From Ganoderma boninense (Eukaryota > Basidiomycota > Agaricomycetes > Polyporales > Polyporaceae), in NCBI GenBank assembly GCA_002900995.3, contig CM035304.1, positions 727,498-791,497 on the forward strand: a stretch of 64,000 nt of DNA. Direction: 5' to 3'. How positions within the stretch are numbered: position 1 is the first letter of the stretch; each line of letters starts with the position of its first letter. Position numbers and translations under genes: made by a program. A model generated the notes under the pieces. It ran no database searches and was not told the origin of the DNA. It saw only the letters and a list, made by a program, of their open reading frames with translations. Below, piece after piece: positions 22,907 through 34,332 of the stretch.

Positions 22907-24121
22907 ATGTCTGGAAATGCTAAAGGCCTCGGTATCCAACCTCCTCGCTTATACTCTCTCCAGGATATTCAACGTGTTGGCCCCAATCCGCCCAACGGAC
23001 TGTACACCTTAAATCAGTTGGGATGCATACTGTTGTACCTCAGCAAGCTCGCCGCCGGTATGTTCTCTTCCACATTCCTATTGGCCAACCAATAAAGTCG
23101 GACGTAGATGACGGCCTCTGCGACGAATGCCTCTGCATGGGCACTGGTGGTGAGTGGTATTATCGCTCTCATAATGTAGCTTCTCACTTACACCATGTAT
23201 CAGTGAAGCCCTGTCCCCACGGAAATTTCAAAGAGGACCCTCGTCTTGCGCCGATCCTTGTCTGGCCTCAGGACCAGTCGCTGGCGAATTCTACTCGATA
23301 CGCTGCGTCCAATGAGGATTTAGAGTATTGGGTCGCCTTCAACAAGGTTGTCTCTCTTCCTGTCAGTACTACTAGAATATTCGTTGATGGTGTTTGCCAG
23401 AGTCCTTGTTGCGACACATTCGCCATGCCCTTCTCTGATGCGCAGTTGTGTTCGTGCGTCGATCATCCCGGGGACTCCATATCCCACAGCGCTATGCCAG
23501 GTTCACAGGCCTTCGAGGTGCAGAACGGTGGGGCAAGTCACCCAGCTTCTGCTACGGCCTCCGGTTATACGACCAATCAGGTTCAAGCACCCTCCCCGAC
23601 AGCTGCTTTAGCTGCTTTGACGACGCCGTCTCCTGCTACACCCAATACCATGATCCGCACTTTATTCCCCCAGTCTCTTTCTTCACCCACCCGACCAGAC
23701 ACTACGCATGTTGTGAGAACCACCTACTTACCGCAGGTGTGGACGGAGCGGTCCATGTCCACACACGTGCTCCAGCTTGCGGACGACAGCAGTTACAACC
23801 CGATGCATCTGGCCACAAGCTCGCACGGGTCAGAGTCTCTGGTCCTTCGCAGTGCCATGCTCGAAGACCCTTCATACTTCCTTCCGTCCCTTACGAGCCG
23901 ATAGCCCCAGTTTTTAGTGGCGGCCAGTAGGACAGCCAGCATGCTCAATAACTCGTATGTTTTTCGTTGAGATGGCGCTCGCATTGAATGCTAACTCTCT
24001 AGTCAGGACTGCCGGGCTAGCCTTGATGGGTGGTGTGCCCAGCCAATACGGAGAGTTCACGTTGGCTTCGGAGGCGTTCTATGAGCACGCGAAGGACGTT
24101 GCCGTGGGAATGCAGATGTAG
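22907..24121 (+). pseudogene. Paralogue of the 26317 gene, probably disabled
   Basis: Exon 1 (22907-23057) begins 'MSGNAKGLGIQPPRLYSLQD'. Exon 2 (23108-23149) reads 'DDGLCDECLCMGTG' and exon 3 (from 23204) 'VKPCPHGNFKEDPRLAPIL'. This order (Y-x-L/I-x-D helix, C-x2-C-x-M, PCPHG-x-F-x-EDPR) matches the gene at 26317, so the two are paralogues. A serine/proline-rich stretch follows. Near 23905-24121 there are two blocks, 'QFLVAASRTASMLNNS' and 'GGVPSQYGEFTLASEAFYEH', that align with the two halves of the domain like the RNase H1 N-terminal one in the partner gene. An in-frame TAG at 23902-23904 separates them from the rest, and the following intron does not keep the frame, so the copy is probably a pseudogene. 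The core promoter is intact. Confidence 0.5.
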
Positions 24122-24234
24122 GTCTTGGTACAGCCATGTGTCGTGCATCCGGCGATGATGCTTTGTTTGGGTCATGTACATACAGTATTGTCGCAGTCAT
24201 TCAAGTCAGTCCTCTGTAACCTACCTGTGCTTAG

Positions 24235-24535
24235 CATGTACTCTCCCGGACCGGTTACATTTACAACAAGGACGGGACCGCCATCTACTTCTTCCCCCGC
24301 TGGGGCAGGAAGCTTCTTCCACTGACGAACCCCCCTTGCCCTCGCAGCCGAAGGGTTGACCTGCCGATCATCGGGAGGACGGGGGGCACGTCAATCGCGC
24401 TGAGGACGGCTATTGGCGATCGGGACAGCGGTCATGCTGGTCAACTTGGGCCTCGGGATGATGGCAGCCGTGCTGGTCAGCTCGAGGTCAACTCTCGAAG
24501 GCGTCGTTCAGGATTGGCTAGTTCACAGCCGAATC
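24235..24535 (+). CDS. Conserved-looking exon downstream of the 22907 gene
   Basis: After an acceptor at 24234 a frame reads 'TGYIYNKDGTAIYFFPRWGR' followed by an arginine/glycine-rich tail to about 24537. The first 35 residues look like a folded segment. It may be the last exon of the upstream gene or a separate remnant. It is convergent with, and nearly touches, the minus-strand gene ending at 24518. Confidence 0.3.
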
Positions 24536-26188
24536 CGTGATGTTATCGAGAACCCTTCGCGAAGCTGAAGGTGCAAACTTGAGAGCCTCGAACCCCGATG
24601 TGGAAGGAGGGGTTCTGGCGGAAATACTGGACCCTGATTCGTTAGCGAAGGGAATGGAAGGACTGGCAAGGTTCAGGATGGGCGGCATGAAACGTTCGTT
24701 GATGTCGGTGTCCGAGAAGTCAGCTGTCATGAGCAGATTGGACGTCGCTTCTTTTGGGAAGCGGAAAAGAGGGCCGCTGAGCTCTCTTGGAGCAAGGAGC
24801 AAGGGAGTGAGCTGCCGGCCTTGATTAGGCATGGCAAGGGGGTCGCTTACGATGTGAGGCATCACAAGGGGAGCTGCATCTTGAACATGCAGACCGTTTG
24901 GGACATTGGCAACATTCGGTTTGGGAATGAGTTGACAGATCTGGATAGGGATCAGATCGGAGGGATGACCAGCCTGAGAAGATGATACTTGGCTCTTGGA
25001 CGACAGGTCAAGGTCGGCGGTGTTTGTGAGCCGACGCTGTTCCCGAATGGCACGAGCTGGGTACCACGAAGTGAATGTTAACTCAACTGTGATGTAATGA
25101 AGAAGATTTACGTACGAAACACGCTCTTTGCAAACTTCCCAAGTGGACTAATGACCTGCTCTTCGAAGTCCGGAGTGGCTTGAGGGAGCGTATGACCGTG
25201 TTGATGTGCGCTGGGGTGAGATCAGATGGGCAACGCATGGGTAGCTGCAAGGAACTCACGCCGTCGATGAGATCAGGCCTCCTCCTTCCGGGACAAGGCC
25301 TGCACCGAATGTACTAAAAGTTCAGCCCATTTACCTGGTGAGAGGGTCCGGACCTTCTCAAGGACTTGCGGGGCGTAGTTGAAAGCACTGGTTCCACTTG
25401 TCAGTGGGAAGCACACAGACGCTAGGGAATATACAAACACTTGGAATTCGGATGGGGTGCGTCCACACCCAGTAGCGTCTTCCGCCTCTAGGGCAGCGTC
25501 CGTAGCACTGGCGGCTTCCTTGAGCTTGGCATGCAACGCGTCGATCTCGTCCTGGATCTCCCGAGACTCGCCAGCGAAGGACATCGCGGTGCATTTCTTG
25601 ATGACGTCTAATCCCCCTTCGAGGTCAACGGACGATGGTTTGACTTTTCCTTGTAGTATTTCTTCGAGTAGACTTGTACCTTCTGCCAGCAGCTGCCATA
25701 AGAGACGTGATATTGGTACTAGTGGGCCTGAACACGGGAACGATTCCTGAACTAAGTCCCAAGTTTCTGGCGTGTACGCGTCTGCAATGGTCACATGATA
25801 AGCACGTGTGACAGTGGCGGATGGATCCTCCTGCCTGCCACCGCCTTCCCAAGCATCTCCTTCTCCTCTTCGGTCAACCTCGCCTCGTCCTCATGCCGAA
25901 GAGGGCCTTATCTCTGGCCACTCCACGACTCAATCACAGTACACCGACGCCATAAACGTCGACACTCGGTCCCTCTTCTGCCCATCGAGGAAACCAGGTC
26001 GCTTCCTCCAAAGCCACGTCCACTGCGCTTCTGTCGTCCATGAGCGGGAGTCGTATTCCTGGCCCGGCATCGCTGAGGAGGGAGAAGCAGAAGCCAGGCA
26101 GAGCGGGGGCCACGAGGGCGCGGGGATTCGGGGTGAGTCTCCCCGTGCGAAGGTCGATAATCGGGGTGCCGAACAGGCTGTGTGTCAT
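24518..26188 (-). CDS. Unknown protein encoded between two paralogues
   Basis: Minus-strand exons: 26188-25960 ('PIIDLRTGRLTPNPRALV', 'LEEATWFPRWAEEG'), about 25890-25830 ('HEDEARLTEEEKEMLGKAV'), about 25790-25273 ('AYTPETWDLVQESFPCSGPL', 'EIQDEIDALHAKLKEAASAT', 'VLEKVRTLSPGKWAELLVH'), about 25235-25115 ('LTPAHINTVIRSLKPLR') and 25070-24518 ('FTSWYPARAIREQRRLT' to the stop). Total about 500 residues. The middle has a short coiled coil, and the tail is serine/proline-rich and probably disordered. I do not recognise the family. The gene starts 127 bp from the divergent 26317 gene and could share its promoter. Splice sites around 25830-25790 are not settled. Confidence 0.5.
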
Positions 26189-26316
26189 CAAAGCCAGTGG
26201 TCGGCCTCGTAAGTAGCTCTCTTCCCTACTTTACTGACACGTAGCTCCGAACAGGCTTCACGCCTGTGTACATATAGGTGCGTATCGGATGACTTGAACT
26301 TCCATCGCCCCTCATC

Positions 26317-27731
26317 ATGACGGGCAAAGCCAGTACTCACGGACCCCCCGCTGAACCTGCTCCCCCCGATGATGGGAGCGACAACGTCGTCGGTCGATAC
26401 ACCATATTCGACTTGGAGGGCATCGACAATTCCTTGCCCATCCGTCGCTACACGGTCGCCGAACTGGCTCAGCGGCTGCTAATTCTCGCAATATTCGAAG
26501 GTGAGTTTTCTCATTATCTCGTTTCCTTCTTACACTCAGGTTTTATAAGCAGCAAACAGTGGCGTCCCTTCAGTTATATGCATCGAGTGCCTCCAGATGG
26601 CGATCGGCGGTGCATGCCCTTCGGTGCCGGGATTACGCGCACATATTTAACTGCTTCGTTCAGAACGTCCCTGTCCCCACGGCCACTTCCCCGAGGACCC
26701 TCGTCAACAGCCGAAGTTAGTGTGGCCGGACCAGGAACGTGCGGGCACGCGTGGTGGCACGGTGTCCCCTGTAGGATCTCCTGTTAACTCCTCTCAGGAG
26801 TACTGGCGTCATTCCCCTGCCTCGGACTTCTTCGTCGATAACCACGCGTTGCTTGCCACACCTCCAGGCCCTTCTCGCACGCAAGCCCGCTCTCATGCTG
26901 CGTCTTCCTCGCGTGGTCATCGTTTGGATGCTGCTGCACCGGCCTCGCCCATCCCCGAACGTCCCACTCGCTCTCCTACCGTCAACTGGTGGCCTTGCGC
27001 TTTCAGCCATAGGCATTCTTCGAGCAGCAGCGCCATAAACTGCAACAACGTCGCGGCCCTGAACACCTTTGAACACCCTCCCCCTGCGCCCGTGACAGCC
27101 TCTGTCGAACGCTCTATGCAGATCGCCATGGCGATGTCGAGTGAGCCCCGTGACGACGAAGAGGACACTTGGTCCACGGTCTCCCGGACGTCTCAGCCCT
27201 CGGTTTCCGCTCGGCCCTCAGCCTCCATCTCGACTGCTCGGCCCTCAGCATCTTCCTCGACTGTTCAGGCATCCGCCAGCAGGACCTCAGCTTCCTGTTT
27301 CGGCCCTGACTCCAACGTCACGCGGAACAAACGCCGGCGCCCGGACCAGCACCGCTGCGCGCCCTGCTCGGTATCAACCCCCGGTGGAGGAAGAGGAAGA
27401 GGAGGAGAGTTCTCTGCCTCCTCAGCACCCACTGGTGCCGATCCCTCCTGGCTCGAACCCGATCCCGGTCAGCGCCATCCACATCGACGATGAGAATCCG
27501 GCCGCCACGTGGTACATTGTTACCACTGGTTCTACTGTTGGCGTCTTCGACAGCCTGTAAGTCGACGCTGTCCAATAATATCTTTCCGTACTTATATGTC
27601 TTCGAAGGACCGTGGCCCAGCGTGCCGCTCAGGTGTCCAGGGGCAGCTGGCACCGGGCGTCGTCCCGCCAGGCTGCGTTGAATGAGTTTTGTCGTGCGGT
27701 TCAGCAGAACATTGTCGTTGTTCGTGAGTAG
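26317..27731 (+). CDS. Cysteine-motif protein with RNase H1 N-terminal-like domain
   Basis: Exon 1 (26317-26500) begins 'MTGKASTHGPPAEPAPP'. Exon 2 (26553-26609) holds 'CIECLQMAIG' and exon 3 (from 26664) 'ERPCPHGHFPEDPRQQPKL', followed by a long Ser/Pro-rich region. The C-terminal part reads 'TWYIVTTGSTVGVFDS' up to 27556, and exon 4 (27608-27731) reads 'AQVSRGSWHRASSRQAALNE'. These two blocks match the small hybrid-binding domain of RNase H1 N-termini (WYxVxxGxxxGVF, then an S-x-A/W motif and a helix), which is widespread alone in mushroom genomes. The frame of the Ser/Pro region and the frame of the domain differ, so an extra intron near 27300-27355 or a frameshift is needed. Role unknown; binding of RNA or RNA-DNA hybrids is a family-based guess. 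Confidence 0.55.
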
Positions 27732-28650
27732 TGGGTAGAGGGGTGGCACGCATAGTTCTTGGATGTATTTGTATCTGTTATCCGTTGTGCCTGCGCGGTT
27801 CCCAGTGTTTGCATGTACTCTCGCATATTCCCCATGAATAGACCACGAGGATGAAGCGTATTCAACCACGCTCTTTCCCCTGCTCCACTATCTTCCCTCC
27901 TTGTCTGACTGGCATGGAACGACGTGCCCGCCAGCAAGCAAAGCGAGTGCAGCATGTGCGTCATGAGCAATCAGCGCGGTAAGGGTTTATTGTTTTCAGA
28001 TGGCGCGGATGCTCAATATTCATGGTCAGTTATAGCGGGAAGGCCTCGAGAGCCGCGCGTCTCCGTTGCAACGCTCGCATAAGTATCCGAGTCGGATCGC
28101 CCTCCCTGCAATCATATCCGTCTTCTCGGATAAACCCCTTCTCATCTCCTACGGACTTCTCGCCGTCAGTGCCGGGCCTGACTTGGGCCTCTTGAAACCC
28201 CCTTATTCTTTTGTGCTTCCTCCGACGGAGTCACTCGGTGACCTAGCACGGTACCGTGCAATGGAATCTCTCACACTCAAGCTCAACGCATTGCAGTAGG
28301 CTTGGATCATTGAAGCGGGGGATGCACGGCGGGGATGCATGGTCGCAGAGTGGAGGCTGGCGATGATATCATGAAGGCGGGAATGACGGAAATCCAGGCC
28401 CGCCTTCGCGCCTGGAGTCAGCCGTGCATGAGATGTCCGAGCAAGAGAAAATGATTCAGAAGATTGCAGTTGAGTGAGGTGCACGGTGGATTTCTCACCT
28501 TGCGTCGGACTTGCAGTTGAGGCGGAAGGGGCTATTGGAATACACTACGGCAACTTGAAGCAGCCGCCGATCTGGATTATCCTGGCAGACACTGATCAAG
28601 TCTACTAGACGATACATGGCCGAGCATTATATAGTAGAGGGGGACGACGA
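27732..28650. other. No confident gene
   Basis: A plus-strand stretch near 28125-28200 ('KPLLISYGLLAVSAGPDLGL') looks protein-like but is not linked to neighbours. An 'attatatag' motif near 28626 could be a TATA box for coding sequence starting after 28660. Confidence 0.3.
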
Positions 28651-28776
28651 TTTAGTTGGACCGTGAACTGAAAATACTTAACGTGCTCATATCCTTCTCT
28701 CACTACTACGCCCAGGCCTGTATGTTTTCTACATATTCCAGCATGAGCGCTTGCCACATCGATATGCGCTCGCTGA

Positions 28777-29302
28777 TTGGCTGGTTTGAGCTCGGCTGCG
28801 CTCGGGGATTTCTATCCGATCTATCGGACGCCCGGACGTACACTGCCCAGAGCGCTAGCGACCAGGTCTTTCTCTCGACCACCATTCACCATGTTGCCCA
28901 GATACTTCGATTTATTGACGCCTATACCGCAGCCCGTTTTTCTATTTACAGGCTTTCACATGGATCTTAAGCCCGAGAAGACCAACTACAGTGGACGAAC
29001 GGTGAAGACGGAAGCGATTATCGGCGGTACGTACCTGCTACCCCTGGTAACAGCAGGAGGCATACTACGCCCGTCGATGGCCCGACTTCCCGAGTCACAG
29101 GCGTGCATCCATCTTTATACATTATTCTACCGGAATGAGGAGTCTGGCGCAAGGATTTCTTGGTGCGCTCAAGAACACCTTTGCCACAGACCAAAGTCGG
29201 CTGGGTATTTGCCTGAGAGATCCCTTGGTGTGCGTAAGGTCCGGCTTCCACACTCGATTTGTACCCTCCCGAGTGTCACCGTTGTTCTACATTAGTAAGT
29301 GA
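28777..29302 (+). CDS. Hypothetical multi-exon protein
   Basis: The first block (about 28777-29025) reads 'LPRYFDLLTPIPQPVFLFTG' and 'FHMDLKPEKTNYSGR'. After a GTACGT...AACAG intron (about 29028-29055) the frame reads 'EAYYARRWPDFPSHRRAS', then 'FLGALKNTFATDQSRLGICL' and 'FVPSRVSPLFYISK' before a stop at 29300-29302. The stop overlaps a GTAAGTGA donor, so more exons may follow toward 29480. It lies directly upstream of the KDZ transposase on the same strand. No family recognised. Confidence 0.35.
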
Positions 29303-29694
29303 TTTTAACGTGAATGCCTCCGAGTGAAATTTTCTGGGCTAACTTCAATGCCCTACTGTCTTGGTGTTCAGACGAGTATCCACAATTACTCAAGTGTCTT
29401 TTTTACAGGTGGATTGAATCGCACTGCAAATGTATGGAGAAAACGAGCACAACCTCCTTCATTCACAAGTTGCCCGCGGATCTGTCAGAAAGATGGCCCT
29501 GCAACGTCGTGAAGATCGAGAGCCGAATGCCGGGGTGCCGCTCCTTCGGTCGCCGCATGTGCCTTCCCTCCTCAAGAAAGGTGATCCTGCTCCCCGAGAT
29601 ATTGGCAGCTAGGGGTGTGGCCCTGCTTCCATCCCTCACAGCACGAGGCCTCCGTTCACCAGACCCTCGCCGTCTCCCCTCCCCTTTAACCCCC

Positions 29695-32600
29695 ATGGCC
29701 CGCGCAAAGGCCAAGCGCACTTTCCCCCGCCTCCTGTCTGCTCTCCCAGCGATGAAGCGCCTCAGACAGTGCATCAGCCAAATGTTTGCGATCTCTGACT
29801 CGGATTCCGACACTGAGGCAACCTGCCAAGCGTCAGGTACCCACCGCCACGTTAACTTCGCTGTCGGCACCGCGGCACAAGGGCGCAGCCACGAAACCAA
29901 GTATTTCACCCTTCCGACCTCACCCAAGAAGCGCGTTCGCAGCTCATCCCTCCCGCCTATCCCTGTCTTGGAGTTCACACCAGGCGAGGAACTGCCGGAG
30001 GTGTTTGATGAACACGATCTTGAATATCTTTATCACGGTATCAACGCAGAAGAATGCCGCCCCGCCTCCCGCAAGCGTACTGCTGGCGTAAGTGTTATTG
30101 GCTCATATTTAGTTGTCTACTTACCTTGCTTCGATAGGATCGACCCCTTCTCCAATGGCTTACGGAGAGAGATGCTTATCTGGCAGAGTTGTTGCGTCTC
30201 GAGGGCCGAGGCGACTTCATCAAAGCGCCATGTCGAAGTTGTCGCTCCACCTTGATAGCCTCCGGATTTCGATGCAGGGATTGCCACGACCTTGGGCTGT
30301 ACTGTCAGGACTGTATGGTGAGCACTCACATGATCAATCCGCTGCACCGCATTCAGGTAAGATGTCTATTTCGTACCGCGTCAACGTCCAATTTCTCAGT
30401 TACTCATCATGTGCTGACAGCGATGGGACGGCCAGAAGTTCGAAACGGTACTGCTCAAGGACATGGGTCTGCGCATTCAGCTTGGGCACCCTGTCGGAGA
30501 GGATTGTGTGAACCCCGTTACCGCGTTTAATGATGCGTTTGTTGTGCTCGACATCAGCGGTATTCATGAAGTGGGAGTCGACTTCTGCGGCTGCGAGCGG
30601 GCCATGACGCATTACATTCAGTTATTACGGCAACGTTGGTTCCCTGCTACATCCATCGACCCCAAGACGGCTGCTACCATGTCCCTCCTCGAACAATTTC
30701 ACCTTCTTTCTGTCCAGTCGAAGGTGTCAGCATTTGAATATTATAAAGCATTATCGCGCCGCACAGACAATACTGGTGTTAATCCACCTAAGGTGCGGCT
30801 GCTCCCTTTTCCGCCTTATTTTCTGCCTCCGTTGTATCTAACACTAACGCGCTCCCGGACCACAGGGTCGATACCCGGCCTTCCTCCTCATGGTGAGGCA
30901 GTGGCGACACCTCAAGATATTGAAGCGGGCAGGAAGGGGTAACAATCCAGCTGGTGTCGCCGGAACCCAGCCCGGCGAATGCGCGGTGGAATGCCCAGCG
31001 TGTCCACACCCAGGCAAGAACATACCCAGCCATGATAACTCCCGGCCGGATGAATGGCATTTGAAGGGGCTCGGTTCGACGGTGAAGCGGTATGTTCCAT
31101 CATCGGGCCGCATCATACAACCACGACTGACAATTTGCGCAGCTGGTGGCAAACACTTTACCTGGCCATTGACGCGAACTTCCGACTCAAACGGAAGAAG
31201 ATCTCGTCTGAGCTGGTCGACCCCTATCTGAACGATGGCTCTGCATTCTTCGTTGGAGAGGTTGGCTACAAGACCCACCTCGCTCGCCACGACCGCAACA
31301 ACGCGAAGGAAGAGAGCGAGAAGTTTTGCAACACGCACGATGCCGTCAAGCTTGCCAACGGCCAGGGCTCCGCAGCATTAGCGGCTAGCGGTGTTGCGAC
31401 GGTTGATTGTAGTCGTCATGGCATGAAGCGTCCCTGTTCCGTTGGGGATCTGCAATATAGCGAGCGGTATGTCATTCGTTATGACATGTTCCCACACGCC
31501 GCAGTTTCTGATCCTGTGGTTTCCCATCGCCATCTCCTGGCGATCATCCAGGCATGTCAACATCGACTTCCTGCTCCACTCATCTCTCTCTCTCTCTGCA
31601 CCGAAGGATGTCAAGGTGACCTACGATGGTGCCTGCATCTACTCTCCCCATGTCGACATTCGCTTTAACAACTATGACTTCGACACCCTTGGCGACCGGG
31701 ACGTCTCTTGGGCAGTCCCGACCTTCCACCTCAACGCTCATCATGAAGACTGTCGCTCCGTCTTTTCTCCGCTTGTGCTCCCAAAATGGGGCTGGACTAA
31801 TGGGGAGGGTGTAGAACGGGGATGGTCTTGGGTCAACGCTTTCGCATCATCCAGGAAGGAGCTGGGTCCTGGTTCCCCTCGTGATCTGCTGGACGACGTG
31901 TTCAATCACTGGAACTGGACCAAGGTTATTACAATGCGTGTGTGGCATATTATTGCTCTGTGTCGCTGTACTGATCGCCCTTCTAGCTGAAACGTTACTG
32001 TCTCGCATCAAGCTTGCCCTCCCCAGCCGTGAGACTCACGTGGGCGCGTTCGAAGCCCTGACGCAGTCGCTACCCAAGTCCCACGTCGCCCACTGGCTTC
32101 AAATGGTGACCGCATGGGAGATTGATCCGCACAATCCGAACATTTCGAATCCATACGTCTCGCAGCGCTCCCGTACGTCGTCCAATTCCTATCTTGCCCT
32201 GACCTCATTCAGAAAGTTGCACCTGCCGCGCAGATCTTTCGCAGAACAAGGTACGGGTCGAACTAGCCCAAGAAGACTCTGATGAGATTCAGAGGGGACG
32301 GGCCATGCTGTTGCATACAGATTACACCGCGAGTACTCTGATTGTGGTCGGCATGGAACTTGAAGACCAGCAGTATGTGGTGTTTTATTTTCATGTATCC
32401 TTGCGTTTGTACTGACGCGAATTGTTACTAGGCGGCGACTTCGCGCTGATCTTGGCGTTCTCGGTATTCATTCATCAGACCTCCAGCGTGCCAAACTCCT
32501 CGAGCGGCAGAACGCCCTTCAGCGCCGTATCGATGCGTGGCGTTCCGCCCAACAGCTCTTCATGCCCTGTGTGCCTTCTCTGTTAGCGGAGTCTGCCCGG

Positions 32601-33594
32601 GTCGACAGTTCGCCACCGGCTCAAAATACGCCGCTTTACCTCCCCTCCGCGATCTGCGCCCGCCACGATGTTTCGCTCACCTTGCTCAACCACGAATGGC
32701 GGCTCCGCGAGGCTCAGGCCCATGACTCTCTGGCAGACTTGCGCGGACACCTGGAAGTTCGTGCGTACATGCTTAACTACAAGGACACCCACATCCGTGG
32801 CCAGCGCGAAAACACTAGGTCGAAGACGCTCCTGAATTCTCTCCAGGCCCAGATCGACATGGACGCCGACTGTTATCGGAACGCGTACATATCGCTTGGC
32901 AGGCTCGCGACGGGGCTTGGCAAGACTGACTGGCAGGGCCCCTTCCAGAAGCTCGACGACTCCCACATCCGACACATATCTGCCGATGACGGTAGCGGAT
33001 CGATCGGGGCTCGCCAGATATCCTGGATCTGGTTCGCTGGGGGCTCGATCTTTGTCAAACGAGCAGAAATCCTCAATGTCAACGTAAACAAGAATCTCCA
33101 GGAATGTACGTACTCGGTTTATTGGATCTCTTTGTCTAATTCTAACTCATTTCCGACCAGCACTGCGTATCGAGTGGTGTAAGGCTCGTGCACGAGCCTT
33201 GCGAGGGACAGAGGAGTGTGAGCTTTTGCGCCAGGAGATGCGTCGCGTTGCTGAGTACCACGATTGGGCCGCAAGACGGTGGAACGACATGGTCGGGCGC
33301 AACTTCATCGACCGTGATGATTACCTCGAGGGCGCCGACGCTTATGCACATCGTCAAGCTTCCCTCCGTTGCGCTTTAAGGCTGCGCTGTCTCCATGTGT
33401 GGCGATACGTTCCGGAGTGGATGTCGATGGGTAACGTGGGTGAAGGGGAGAGTGTGCGCGAGACTGCCGTTGGCACCACAGTCATGGGCGGCGATTCTAC
33501 TAATGACGGCGAGATTCGGAGGTCCACGATTTCTAGTGTGCTGGACGTGCTCGAGAGCATCGATTCGGATAGTTCCGTGGAGGACAGCAGGTAG
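29695..33594 (+). CDS. KDZ-family transposase, apparently intact
   Basis: Ten exons by eye: 29695-30087, 30138-30356, 30421-30792, 30866-31089, 31143-31466, 31552-31937, 31987-32172, 32213-32372, 32432-33105 and 33161-33594. All junctions keep the frame. The N-terminal cysteine-cluster domain is textbook: 'ERDAYLAELLRLEGRGDF', CRSC, CRDC, CQDC, then 'GLRIQLGHPVGEDC', 'GIHEVGVDFCGCE' and 'WFPATSIDPKTAAT'. The catalytic region follows: 'GECAVECPACPHPGKN', 'AIDANFRLKRKK', 'TYDGACIY', 'PTFHLNAHHEDC', 'GEGVERGWSWVN' and 'DVFNHWNWTK'. The likely acidic triad (D of DANF, D of TYDGA, E of GVERGW) is present. The C-terminal helical part ends 'LRIEWCKARARAL' plus an acidic tail. The protein mobilises a DNA element by cut-and-paste (family knowledge). 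No stop or frameshift seen. Element ends were not located. Confidence 0.95.
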
Positions 33595-34332
33595 TGCTTG
33601 CTGTGATACGTCGTCGCTGCTATTAACATCCATACCTCTCCTTTCCATTCATTCGCCACCTTTCTGTTGTCTTGAAGTTCCAGTTCCCTCTCCCTGCACT
33701 TGTCATGTCGAGACCACAGTCCGCCACTCTCCTTGTATGCATTGTATAAGCCTCGCCATCCCCGAGAACATTCCCTGTCGCTGTCTTGCAGCCCTCTCAG
33801 CCTTTACGTTGTACACTGATGCTGTCTTCTTGCATGATTATCTCGACGACGTAGCTGTCGCTCTGCCTCTCATTTAAATACATTTGCTGTGCTACGTGTC
33901 AATCATAATTCTTTGCAACGTGCTTTAAGCAAATGCGGGCGGTGTTGATTTGAGTAGGTTTCTGGGAAGCCTTGGGAGTGGGTCCAGTTCCAGTCTCGAC
34001 GCCCTCGGACCCGGAGTGCTCTACCTCAGCCGCCGTTCGGTCGCGTTTGAGATTGTTCAACTCGGAACTAAGATATGAGCCATTACAGTTGAAGATGCGT
34101 CCGGGGAACTTGTCAAGGAGAACCGATCTGCGTTCGGACGGACTTGACGGAAACTGCTTGCGCGGTCGCAATGTCGTGAGCGCCCAGAGTCGGAGCCTCC
34201 CGCGGCAGATGCGGGCGGGCCGCGCGAGGAGCCGCGGCGGCTGCTGCTTTACACTTGGATCTACTACTCCTTCAACAAGTTCCAGTTGGTCTGTGGGCCT
34301 GAAGGATCTTCTAATTGACCTCATCTAGAGCC
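33595..34332. other. Spacer between transposase and JmjC gene
   Basis: About 740 bp. An open plus frame near 33972-34328 is arginine/serine-rich and could hold an upstream exon of the JmjC gene, but no convincing donor links it. Otherwise nothing is seen. Confidence 0.3.
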
